From NCBI RefSeq assembly GCF_014646355.1, contig NZ_BMNH01000015.1, forward strand, positions 1-64,000: a stretch of DNA of 64,000 nucleotides. Reading direction: 5' to 3'. This stretch comes from Nonomuraea cavernae. GTDB taxonomy: Bacteria; Actinomycetota; Actinomycetes; Streptosporangiales; Streptosporangiaceae. Positions 51,883 to 59,639 of this stretch are shown piece after piece. The translations under genes and the position numbers were made by a program. Positions within the stretch are counted from its first letter, which is position 1. The number at the start of each line of letters is the position of its first letter. Under the pieces are notes generated by a model. That model had not been told where the DNA came from. It made no database searches and saw only the letters and a program-made list of their open reading frames with translations.

Positions 51883-53704
51883 GGTCCACCTCGAAGCGCC
51901 GGTCGGCGACGGTCGCCATCGGCCGCTCCCGGGTGCGCACCAGCGGCCTGATCTCCCGGCCCTGGTCGATGACCACCTCCCACCTCGACTCCTGGCCCAC
52001 GGACTCGTCGACGTCCCGCAGCGGAACCCGGGCCCGGAAGCGGTGCCCGGCCATGACCAGCGGAAAGTACATCTCCTCCCCGTCGCTCCTGCGCACCAGC
52101 CGCAGCACCGGTTCGCCGTCGCCGAGATCGGCCAGCTCCCCCGACAGGACCAGGTCGTCGCCGTCGACCCGGCACTCGCCGATGACCGCCTGGGCCCGGC
52201 ACAGCCGCAACCCCCACACCCCCCTGCGGTTGCGGACGGGAACCAGCCAGGTGTTGCCCCGGCGCGCCGGGGCCGGCGGCGCGAGCGGCAGCCCGCGAGG
52301 CGTGGCGACCCGTCCGGCCAGCCGCAGCCCGGTCGCCCGCAGCTCGGCTCGCAGGTCCCACTGCCCCCTGCGGGTGAGCTGCGCCGTGGTCAGCGCGGCC
52401 GGGTCGAACGCGAACCCGAAGGGGAAACCGCCTCTCTCCCAGGGGACGCCGCGCCTGCCTGCCCGGCCGGGGAGCGGCACGGTCTCCCCGGTGCCGCGCT
52501 CCTCCAGCCACACGCGGACGGCGGTCCGGCGCAGGTCCCTGCCGTCGAACCGGCCGGCCGACAGCACCCCCTGGCCGTACAGGACGCCGTCGCGCCACTC
52601 CAGGGTGGTCAGCCGGGTCACCAGCTCCAGCTCGTCGGTGACGTCCGACAGGTGCTCGGGCATCGCCGGATGCCGGCCGTACCACCGCCTGCGGCCGAAG
52701 CCGGGGCGGCACAGGCGCGGCCACAGGCGCTCGTCGCGTTCCTGCGCGAACAGGAACGCGAGGTCGTCCAGTCGCCGCCGGTGCAGCAGGTGCACGAGGA
52801 GCCGGTGCGCGTACGGGACTCCCAGCCACTCCTCCGGCGCGACGCCGTCGAGGTAGCGGACGGCGAGCTCGACCAGCGCGGGGTCGGCCTGGTCGCCCAC
52901 GGCGGCCACGGCCTCCACCGCGACGGTCAGGTCGATGACCAGCGTGTCGCGGTCGAAGTACGGCTTCAGCTCGGGCGCCCGCTCGGCGAGCAGTTCGGCC
53001 GTCTGCAGCACCGACAGCAGGCGGTCGTGGAGGTTGCCCGGCTCCAGGCGGCACTGGGTGATCGAGGCGTTCTCCTCGTCGCGCTGCCGCCAGTGGTAGA
53101 CGACGCTCTTGAGCACGTCGACGGCGGCGGCTCCCACGTGGGCGGCGACGGAGACCGGCTGGTCCTCGTACCTGCGCTCGGGGAAGCTCAGCCCGAGGTC
53201 GTCCCAGAAGGAACGCCGGTAGACCTTGTTCCAGACCATGCGGTCGCGGATCAGCAGCGGATGGCTGGTGATGTGGGTGCGTTTCAGCGGCTCGGCGAAC
53301 GCCTTGCGGTGCGCCCAGGACGGCACGAGCAGGTTGCGGTGCAGCCGCATGACGTTTCCGCAGGCCAGGTCGGAGCCCGTGGACTCGAGCGACGACAGCA
53401 GCCGTTGGAAGGCGGTGGGCGGCACCGTGTCGTCGCCGTCGACGAAGGCGAGGTAGCGGCCGGTCGCGTGGCGCACCCCGGTGTTGCGGGCGTGCCCGGC
53501 GCCGTGGTTGGCCTGCCGGATCAGCCGCACCCGCTCGTCGGCCGCCATCGCGGCCTCCACCACCGCCGCGCCGCCGTCGTGGCTGCCGTCGTCGACACAG
53601 ATCACCTCCAGGTCCCGGAAGGTCTGCGCCCCGATCGAGTCGAGGCAGGTTCCGAGATACTTCTCCACGTCGTGGAACGGGACGATCACCGAAAGAACCG
53701 GCAC
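51845..53704 (-). CDS. GT2-family glycosyltransferase with long C-terminal beta region
   Basis: A 619-residue enzyme. The GT-A domain has LSVIVPFHDVEKYLGTCLDS, VICVDDGSHDGG, AFVDGDDTVPPTAF (DxD) and YRRSFWDDLGLSFPERRYED. The remaining part from about residue 340 holds at least two beta-sandwich units, including RTAVRVWLEERGTGETVPL. These are similar to the tails of the GT2 proteins encoded at 38822 and 44554. No membrane segment is seen. It is last in a minus-strand group with a methyltransferase and an unassigned gene. Confidence 0.88.
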   Translation of the reverse strand: MPVLSVIVPFHDVEKYLGTCLDSIGAQTFRDLEVICVDDGSHDGGAAVVEAAMAADERVRLIRQANHGAGHARNTGVRHATGRYLAFVDGDDTVPPTAFQRLLSSLESTGSDLACGNVMRLHRNLLVPSWAHRKAFAEPLKRTHITSHPLLIRDRMVWNKVYRRSFWDDLGLSFPERRYEDQPVSVAAHVGAAAVDVLKSVVYHWRQRDEENASITQCRLEPGNLHDRLLSVLQTAELLAERAPELKPYFDRDTLVIDLTVAVEAVAAVGDQADPALVELAVRYLDGVAPEEWLGVPYAHRLLVHLLHRRRLDDLAFLFAQERDERLWPRLCRPGFGRRRWYGRHPAMPEHLSDVTDELELVTRLTTLEWRDGVLYGQGVLSAGRFDGRDLRRTAVRVWLEERGTGETVPLPGRAGRRGVPWERGGFPFGFAFDPAALTTAQLTRRGQWDLRAELRATGLRLAGRVATPRGLPLAPPAPARRGNTWLVPVRNRRGVWGLRLCRAQAVIGECRVDGDDLVLSGELADLGDGEPVLRLVRRSDGEEMYFPLVMAGHRFRARVPLRDVDESVGQESRWEVVIDQGREIRPLVRTRERPMATVADRRFEVDRGGDGCLVLAEL

Positions 53705-53747
53705 GAGAGCCTTCTTTCCTCAGCGAGCTTTCCTTCAGCGAGCTTCC

Positions 53748-55331
53748 TCAGCGAGACAGCATGCGCTTGACCCTGCGGGCCACTTTCCGCGGCTGGACGA
53801 GGCGGCGGGAGAGGCGATATCCGAGCGTTCTGCGGTAGGCGGCCACCTTCCGCTGGCTCCTGCGCACCTTGGCCCGGGCGCGCACCAGCTCGCGCTCGCG
53901 GTAGGTGAGCTTGGTCTCCAGGCGGGCGACCCGGGCCAGAGCGGCGGTGAGCTGCTCGGCCAGGCGGTCGCGGGCGCCGAGCAGGTCGCGGTAGGTGGGC
54001 GACGCGTCGGGCACCTCGGCCGGCTGCCCCAGCTCGGCGTCGAGCTTCCTGGCCAGGTCGAGGTCGGCCTGGTCGCACGGCTTCCCGGCCATGCCGCACA
54101 GCGTCAGGGTCAGCTGGTCGGCCGCCAGCGGCCACGGCCACGGGTGGTGGTGGCCCGCCGCCAGCAGCCGGACCGCGAACCTCCACAGGATCCGGCAGAG
54201 CACCACCCGGGCGACCGGCGTGGTGGCCGGAGCGGGCACCGGGATGACGGCGGCGAAGTGCTCGCCGTCCCACACGAGGTTGTCGACCGTGGCGTCGCCG
54301 CCGTCGGTGACCCAGTCGGCCAGCTTGGCGAGCAGCTCGCGCACGGCGCGTACGTCCTCGCGGGCGCAGGCCTCGACCAGCAGCTCCTCCACGACCCGGC
54401 CACGCGGGATCGGGCGGGCGGCGCCGCCCGGCAGCCGCCTGATGGCCTCCGGCGTGATCTCGTGCACGGCCCGGCCCACCTCGATGAGGCCGGGCGGCAG
54501 CTCGACGTCGCCGGCGTCGCCCGGCCTGGTGGCGACCGCCACCCACGCCGGGGCCAGTTGCTCGCCGAGCCCGTGCCGGAAGGCGAGCCGCGACAGCCGC
54601 AGCGGATCGGCGACGCGCATCGTGTCGCCGCCGCGCGCGCTGAGCGGGACCGTCAGGGCCTCCGGCAGGTTACGCTCCAGCAGCTCGCGCCCGAGCAGCG
54701 CGCGCGGGGCGCGGCGTCCGGGGTAGGCGGCGTAGCAGCGGTCGACGGCCAGCCCGGACGCCTTCAGCGCCCGGTCGAGCGGGCCGGAGCCGCGCGGGTG
54801 GCTCGGGTCGAAGCCGTGCGGCTCCCACTGGCCGTCGCCGCCCTCCCGGTCGGGGGGCCGGGCCTCGACGAACCGGTCGATGCCGAGGTCGTTGGCCACG
54901 GCCAGGACCAGCCGCCCGCCCGGCGCCACGAGAGCGGCCAGCGCGTCGAGCGAGGCCCGCCAGGCGGGCGCGGGTTCCTCGGCCGAGCTGGTGCGCTGGA
55001 GACCGTCGAGCGCCAGGACCAGGTCGTACGGCTCCTCGACGGTGAGCGCCCGCAGCCTGCCGCAGTGCACGGTCAGCGCGGGGTGACGCTCGCCGAGCGC
55101 GCACGCGTCGGGATAGGAGCGCACCAGCACCGCGACCGACGCCGCCCTGGCCGCGACCGCGTCGACGAGCGCCTGCGGATGCGGGCCCACCAGCAGCACC
55201 CGGCCCTCGGCGGGGAGCAGCCGCCTGACCAGCTCCAGTCCGGCTCCGCGCCAGTCGACGGGGTCGTCGGCGTCCGACCACAGCAGCATCTCGCCACCGA
55301 TCAACCGGACGTTCTGGGGTGCCTCGTTCAT
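53748..55331 (-). CDS. SAM-dependent methyltransferase-like protein with basic coiled-coil tail
   Basis: A 527-residue protein. The N-terminal half is a Rossmann methyltransferase-like domain: GRVLLVGPHPQALVDAVAAR, PYDLVLALDGLQR and a motif-like LDALAALVAPGGRLVLAVAN. The middle region is unassigned. The last 100 residues form a heptad-like, strongly basic helix (ALARVARLETKLTYRERELV, then RARAKVRRSQRKVAAYRRTL), perhaps a membrane-surface or complex-anchoring stalk as in some capping methyltransferases of O-antigen and wall polymers. It overlaps the upstream gene (ATGA). Confidence 0.75.
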   Translation of the reverse strand: MNEAPQNVRLIGGEMLLWSDADDPVDWRGAGLELVRRLLPAEGRVLLVGPHPQALVDAVAARAASVAVLVRSYPDACALGERHPALTVHCGRLRALTVEEPYDLVLALDGLQRTSSAEEPAPAWRASLDALAALVAPGGRLVLAVANDLGIDRFVEARPPDREGGDGQWEPHGFDPSHPRGSGPLDRALKASGLAVDRCYAAYPGRRAPRALLGRELLERNLPEALTVPLSARGGDTMRVADPLRLSRLAFRHGLGEQLAPAWVAVATRPGDAGDVELPPGLIEVGRAVHEITPEAIRRLPGGAARPIPRGRVVEELLVEACAREDVRAVRELLAKLADWVTDGGDATVDNLVWDGEHFAAVIPVPAPATTPVARVVLCRILWRFAVRLLAAGHHHPWPWPLAADQLTLTLCGMAGKPCDQADLDLARKLDAELGQPAEVPDASPTYRDLLGARDRLAEQLTAALARVARLETKLTYRERELVRARAKVRRSQRKVAAYRRTLGYRLSRRLVQPRKVARRVKRMLSR

Positions 55332-56161
55332 GCGGATCGCACCCGCTTCCAGCCGAACATGCGCCGTAGCTCCTCCGGTGTCGCCTGGTGGTCGAAACCC
55401 AGCTCGCTCCGCGCGGTCTCGGCGGCCAGGGCGCGATCGACGTGCACTCCGTGCAGCTCCGGCCACAGGCGCCGCCGCCGGGCCGTGCCGCCGTACTCGG
55501 GCCGTTCGTCCTCGTACTGCATGGGATCGCCGTAGACGGCGACGTCGCAGCCGACCGAGACGCCGTAGAACAGCGCGCTGCCGAGCCGGTTGGAGGCCAC
55601 CCGGCGGTGCCTGCGCAGCTCGATGAGCTGCCTGCGCAGGAACCCGCGCCCCTTGCGGTCCCAGCGCGAGCCGCGCTCGCCGTGACAGACCACCCGGAAA
55701 CCCATCGATTCGTACGCCTGCCGAATGGCCGGGTTGGCGAATTCGAGCCAGTAAAGACAGACGGTCACAGGGCCGGTCTCCACCTCGCGGATCTCGGCGG
55801 CGAGCCGGGCGTGGTCACCGCGGACCGAGCTTTTCTCCCAGCCGTGGAACGGGTACCAGATCGTCCCTTTCCGTTCCGGCACCCTGCCGAGATCGGGCTC
55901 CAACTGGAGGAGGTAGACCCAGGGGGCCCCGATGACGTAGTGGCCCCTGCGCCCCATCGACCAACCGCGGCGTCGGAGCACGTCAGACCAGACGAACCGG
56001 GGATATCCGGGGCTGCACCAGTGGTCGTCGGGCGGAAATCCGTGAAGGTAGTTCCAGCCGTGTTGCAGGAATCCCTGGATTCGCTTGGGCGTGTCGTCCG
56101 CCAGGCCGCAGTATCTACCGAGTATTCGGGAATGCCCGTACCAGTGATTGGACTTGTCCAT
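55328..56161 (-). CDS. Unassigned glycan-locus protein, candidate glycosyltransferase
   Basis: A 277-residue protein without signal or membrane segments. I do not recognise the family with certainty. Notable motifs are FLQHGWNYLHGFPPDDHWCS, IWYPFHGWEKSSV, TVCLYWLEFANPAIRQAYES and RVASNRLGSALFYGVSVGCD. The S-N-R-x-G-S-A-L-x-Y-G motif and paired His/Trp loops recall inverting GT-B sugar-acid transferases, so a pseudaminyltransferase role is possible; this is speculation. The second of two adjacent ATGs (56161) sits four bases after AGGGGG. Its stop overlaps the methyltransferase start, and it is divergent from the ACP operon. Confidence 0.55.
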   Translation of the reverse strand: MDKSNHWYGHSRILGRYCGLADDTPKRIQGFLQHGWNYLHGFPPDDHWCSPGYPRFVWSDVLRRRGWSMGRRGHYVIGAPWVYLLQLEPDLGRVPERKGTIWYPFHGWEKSSVRGDHARLAAEIREVETGPVTVCLYWLEFANPAIRQAYESMGFRVVCHGERGSRWDRKGRGFLRRQLIELRRHRRVASNRLGSALFYGVSVGCDVAVYGDPMQYEDERPEYGGTARRRRLWPELHGVHVDRALAAETARSELGFDHQATPEELRRMFGWKRVRSA

Positions 56162-56262
56162 CATTCCCCCTGAAGTGACCGGCGTGCCGCGTCCGAGATT
56201 CGCAGCCCGGCCACCGCGCCAGAGGCGTTTATACGGTTCCATTACCCGCGACGGTTCCGGGT

Positions 56263-56290
56263 TTGAGCCGTGCGCGATCAGGGCTACACT
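56263..56290 (+). promoter_or_regulatory. Predicted promoter of the ACP-LuxE-LuxC operon
   Basis: TTGAGC (56263-56268), a 16-base spacer and TACACT (56285-56290) lie 33 bases before the ACP start codon, a good fit to a housekeeping promoter. On the other strand TATAAA (56228-56233) may serve as the -10 box for the divergent gene. Confidence 0.5.
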
Positions 56291-56323
56291 ACGTTCCGGC
56301 ACGACCACAGAGAGTGAGTCATC

Positions 56324-56569
56324 ATGAGTCATCTCGACCGGCTGCGCGACGTCTTCCGCGCCGCGCTGAGCCTTCCAGAGGGCACCGACGTCGACGGCCT
56401 CGAATACCGGGCGATCCCGCAGTGGGACTCGCTCGCCCACATGGCGCTGGTCGCCGCGATGGAGGACGAGTTCGCCGTGATGATCGACACGGACGAGATG
56501 ATCGACATGAGTTCGTTCGCGCACGCGGCCCGGCTGCTGGAGAAGCACGGTGTCAGCGCCGCGCTCTGA
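56324..56569 (+). CDS. Acyl carrier protein
   Basis: An 81-residue acidic four-helix carrier. The phosphopantetheine attachment site is QWDSLAHMALVAAMEDEF with Ser36, and the last helix region is IDMSSFAHAARLLEKHGV. It is not the housekeeping AcpP, whose site reads DSLDTVEL, but a pathway-dedicated carrier. It starts a five-gene operon and overlaps the SDR gene by 20 bases. It probably holds the acyl group that the ligase loads, the SDR reduces, or LuxE/LuxC process. Confidence 0.88.
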   Translation: MSHLDRLRDVFRAALSLPEGTDVDGLEYRAIPQWDSLAHMALVAAMEDEFAVMIDTDEMIDMSSFAHAARLLEKHGVSAAL

Positions 56570-57302
56570 CCCGCGCGTGGCCCTGGTCACCGGTTCGACC
56601 TCGGGCATCGGGCGGGCCGTGGCCGTCAGGCTGGCGAAGGCCGGGCACGAGGTCGTCGTCCACGGGCGCGACCAGGAGCGCGCGGCGAAGGCCGCGGCCG
56701 AGATCGCCGCCGAGACCGGCGGGCGGGCCGGTTCCGTCCACGGCGACGTGGCCGACCCCGACGCGGTGTCCGCGATGATGCGCGAGGTCCGCAGACGACA
56801 CGAGCGCCTCGACGCACTGGTGATCAACGCCGGGGTGCACGAGGCCGGGCTGCTCGGCATGATGTCCAGCGCCGCGGTGGTCAGACTGTTCGAGACCAAC
56901 GCGATGGGCGCCGCGCACACCCTGCAGGCGGCGGTCCGGCTGCTGCGCCGGGGCATGAGCCCGGCCGTGGTCCTGATCTCGTCGGTCATGGGCCACCGGG
57001 GAGCGCCCGGTCAGGCGGTCTACTCCGCGACGAAGGCGTCCCTGCTCGGTCTGGCCATGGCCGCCGCCCGGGAGCTGGGGCCGGCGGGCATCCGGGTCAA
57101 CGCGGTGGCCCCGGGCTACATCGAGACCGGCATGCTGGCCACCCTCGACGACCGGGCCCGCGCCGCGACGGTCGCCGCGACCCCGCTCGGCCGCCTGGGC
57201 AGCTCCGACGACGTGGCCGCCACCGTGGCTTTCCTGCTCTCCGGCCACGCCGGCTTCATCACCGGCCAGGTCATCGGCGTGGACGGCGGGCTGGTGCTCT
57301 GA
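56550..57302 (+). CDS. SDR oxidoreductase, FabG-like
   Basis: A 250-residue classical short-chain dehydrogenase. The NAD(P) motif is VALVTGSTSGIGRAVAVRLA. VINAGVHEAG follows, with the catalytic Ser in VVLISSVMGHRG, Tyr-x3-Lys in YSATKASLLGLA and the PG motif in RVNAVAPGYIETGM. It resembles 3-oxoacyl-ACP reductase, so it may reduce a 3-keto group on the upstream ACP. No ketosynthase is present nearby, so the substrate may come from CoA or another donor. The GTG at 56550 lies inside the ACP gene. Confidence 0.88.
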   Translation: MSAPRSDPRVALVTGSTSGIGRAVAVRLAKAGHEVVVHGRDQERAAKAAAEIAAETGGRAGSVHGDVADPDAVSAMMREVRRRHERLDALVINAGVHEAGLLGMMSSAAVVRLFETNAMGAAHTLQAAVRLLRRGMSPAVVLISSVMGHRGAPGQAVYSATKASLLGLAMAAARELGPAGIRVNAVAPGYIETGMLATLDDRARAATVAATPLGRLGSSDDVAATVAFLLSGHAGFITGQVIGVDGGLVL

Positions 57303-57303
57303 G

Positions 57304-58617
57304 GTGGCCGACTTCCCGCATCCCGAAGCCCGGCTGGTCGTCGCCGGCGAGCCCGACGCGCTCGCCGGCGACGCGCTGACCACCCGGATCGAGCGCACCG
57401 CCCAGGTCCTGACCCGGCTGCCGCCCGGCCCGCTGTTCTGCGGGATGCGCAACGACCTGGCGTCCGTGGTGCGCTACCTGGCCGCGTGGCGGGCCGGCCG
57501 GCCGGTCGCGCTGCTCGACCCCGACCTCTCGGCCGGCGCGCTGACCGAGCTGATCGCACGGTTCAGGCCCGCTGGGCTGACCGGCTTCGCGCACGCCGTC
57601 GAGGGCTCGCCGCGCGGCCGGCGCCCCGACGCCGAGCCGCATCCCGAGCTGGCCGTGCTGCTCGCCACGTCGGGCTCGACCGGCAACCCCAAGCTCGTCC
57701 GGCTGTCGCGGGCGGCCGTGCTGGCCAACGCCCGCGCCATCGCCGACGCCCTGGCCATCGGCCCCGGCGACGTCGCGCCGACCAGCCTGCCCCTGCACTA
57801 CAGCTACGGGCTGTCGGTGCTCAACAGCCATCTCGCCGCGGGCGCGACCGTGGTGCTCACCGACGCGGGCCTGCTGGAGCGCTCGTTCTGGACCCATCTC
57901 GACGGCCACCGCTGCACCTCGCTCGCGGGCGTCCCCTACCAGTACGAGATGCTGCGCCGGCTCCGCTTCGACCCGGCCGAGCATCCCAGCCTCACCACGC
58001 TCACCCAGGCGGGCGGGCGGCTGCGACCCGAGCTGGTGACCCGGTTCGCCGCCGTCGCCGAGCGCTTCTTCGTGATGTACGGCCAGACCGAGGCCACCGC
58101 CCGCATCGCCGTCCTGCCGCCCGAGCGACTGCCCGACAAGCCTGGCTCGGCGGGCCTGGCCCTGCCCGGCGGGCGGCTGGCCGTCGACGGCGGCGAGATC
58201 GTCTACCACGGCCCCAACGTGATGATGGGCTACGCCGAGACCGCGGCCGACCTGGCCCGGGGCGACGACCTGGGCGGCGTGCTGCGCACCGGAGACCTGG
58301 GCCACCTCGACGACGAGGGCTTCCTCTTCCTGACCGGCCGGGCCAGGCGCATCGCCAAGATCTTCGGCGTGCGGGTCAACCTCGACGACGTCGAGGGGCT
58401 GCTGCGCGACTGCGGCCCGATCGCGGTGACCAGTGGCGACGACCGGGTCACCGTCTGGGCCGAGGGGCTCGACCGCGACGGGTGCGGCCGGCTCGCCCGG
58501 CGGCTGGGCGTGGAGCTGCGGCTGCACTGGAGCGGCTTCGACGTGCGCGCGGTCGACCGGCTGCCGATGCTCGCCACGGGCAAGGTCGACTACCGCGCGC
58601 TGGAGGCCCGCGCGTGA
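57304..58617 (+). CDS. AMP-forming acyl ligase (ANL superfamily)
   Basis: A 437-residue adenylating enzyme, shorter than typical acyl-CoA synthetases (about 500-550), with the N-terminal subdomain trimmed. Motifs are the P-loop LLATSGSTGNPKLVRLSR, the Y-G-x-T-E motif MYGQTEATARI, RTGDLGHLDDEGFLFLTGRA and the catalytic C-terminal lysine in MLATGKVDYRALE. It should activate a carboxylic acid as acyl-AMP and load it on CoA or, more likely here, the operon's ACP. The GTG at 57304 starts two bases after the SDR stop. It overlaps the LuxE gene (GTGA). Confidence 0.88.
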   Translation: MADFPHPEARLVVAGEPDALAGDALTTRIERTAQVLTRLPPGPLFCGMRNDLASVVRYLAAWRAGRPVALLDPDLSAGALTELIARFRPAGLTGFAHAVEGSPRGRRPDAEPHPELAVLLATSGSTGNPKLVRLSRAAVLANARAIADALAIGPGDVAPTSLPLHYSYGLSVLNSHLAAGATVVLTDAGLLERSFWTHLDGHRCTSLAGVPYQYEMLRRLRFDPAEHPSLTTLTQAGGRLRPELVTRFAAVAERFFVMYGQTEATARIAVLPPERLPDKPGSAGLALPGGRLAVDGGEIVYHGPNVMMGYAETAADLARGDDLGGVLRTGDLGHLDDEGFLFLTGRARRIAKIFGVRVNLDDVEGLLRDCGPIAVTSGDDRVTVWAEGLDRDGCGRLARRLGVELRLHWSGFDVRAVDRLPMLATGKVDYRALEARA

Positions 58618-59639
58618 CGGTCTTCACCCTGACGGAGGCCGAGCGGGAGGCGTTCCTGCTGCCACGGCTGGCCGCGCTGACCGTCCGGCACCGCGACGCC
58701 TGCCCGCCCTACGCGCGGATCTTAGCCGCGATCGGGTCGGAGCCCCCCTACGCGCGGGTGGCCGACCTGCCGTGGCTGCCGGTGCGTCTGTTCAAGACCC
58801 ACGAGCTGCGCAGCGTGCCGCGAGAGCGGGTGTTCCGGGTGCTGACCTCCAGCGGCACCACCGGGCAGGCGCCCAGCCGGATCCACCTCGACCGGGAGGC
58901 GGCGGCGGCCCAGCCGCGCATGCTGGCCGCGACGCTCAGGACCGTGCTCGGCGAGCAGCGGCTGCCCATGCTGATCGTCGACAGCCGCGCGGCGGTGCGC
59001 GGTCCGGCCCTCAGCGCCCGGGGAGCGGGCGTGCTCGGCATGATGAACCTCGGCAGGCACTACACGTTCGTCCTCGACGAGGGCGGCGAGGTCGACTCCG
59101 CGGCGGTGCGCGCCTTCCTCGCGCGGCACGGCGGCGGGCGCTTTCTGATCTTCGGGTTCACCTTCATGGTCTGGCTGCACCTGCGCGAGCTGGGCCTCGA
59201 CCTGTCGCGGGGGATCCTGATCCACTCCGGCGGCTGGAAACGACTGGCCGACCAGGCGGTGGACGCCGCCGTGTTCCGCGGCGCGCTCCGCCGCGAGTGC
59301 GGGCTGACCCGCGTCCACGACTTCTACGGGATGGTCGAGCAGATCGGCACGGTCTTCCTCGAAGGCCCTGACGGCGGCGGCCTCTACTGCCCCGACTTCG
59401 CCAACGTGCTGATCCGTGACCCGGAGACGTGGGAGGAGGCTCCGCCGGGCGTGCCCGGGGTGGTCGAGGTGGTCAGCACGTTGCCCACCTCCTATCCGGG
59501 GCACGTCCTGCTGACCGAGGATCTCGGCGTCGTACACGGCATCGACGACGGCGTGTGGCCGGGCAAGCGCTTCTCCGTCCTCGGGCGGCTGCCCCGTGCC
59601 GAGGTCCGCGGCTGCAGCGACACGGCGGTGCCCGCGTGA
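58614..59639 (+). CDS. LuxE-family acyl-protein synthetase
   Basis: A 341-residue ANL-related enzyme of the LuxE family. The adenylation loop is RVLTSSGTTGQAPSRIHLDR, followed by GRFLIFGFTFMVWLHL, GGWKRLADQAVDAAVF and VHDFYGMVEQIGTVFLEG. The end, RLPRAEVRGCSDTAVPA, keeps the conserved RGCSD; Cys334 corresponds to the acyl-carrying cysteine of LuxE. LuxE activates an acid with ATP and passes it to LuxC. It is coupled on both sides (GTGA overlaps) to the ligase and luxC-like genes. No luciferase genes are seen, so light production is not implied. Confidence 0.9.
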   Translation: MTVFTLTEAEREAFLLPRLAALTVRHRDACPPYARILAAIGSEPPYARVADLPWLPVRLFKTHELRSVPRERVFRVLTSSGTTGQAPSRIHLDREAAAAQPRMLAATLRTVLGEQRLPMLIVDSRAAVRGPALSARGAGVLGMMNLGRHYTFVLDEGGEVDSAAVRAFLARHGGGRFLIFGFTFMVWLHLRELGLDLSRGILIHSGGWKRLADQAVDAAVFRGALRRECGLTRVHDFYGMVEQIGTVFLEGPDGGGLYCPDFANVLIRDPETWEEAPPGVPGVVEVVSTLPTSYPGHVLLTEDLGVVHGIDDGVWPGKRFSVLGRLPRAEVRGCSDTAVPA

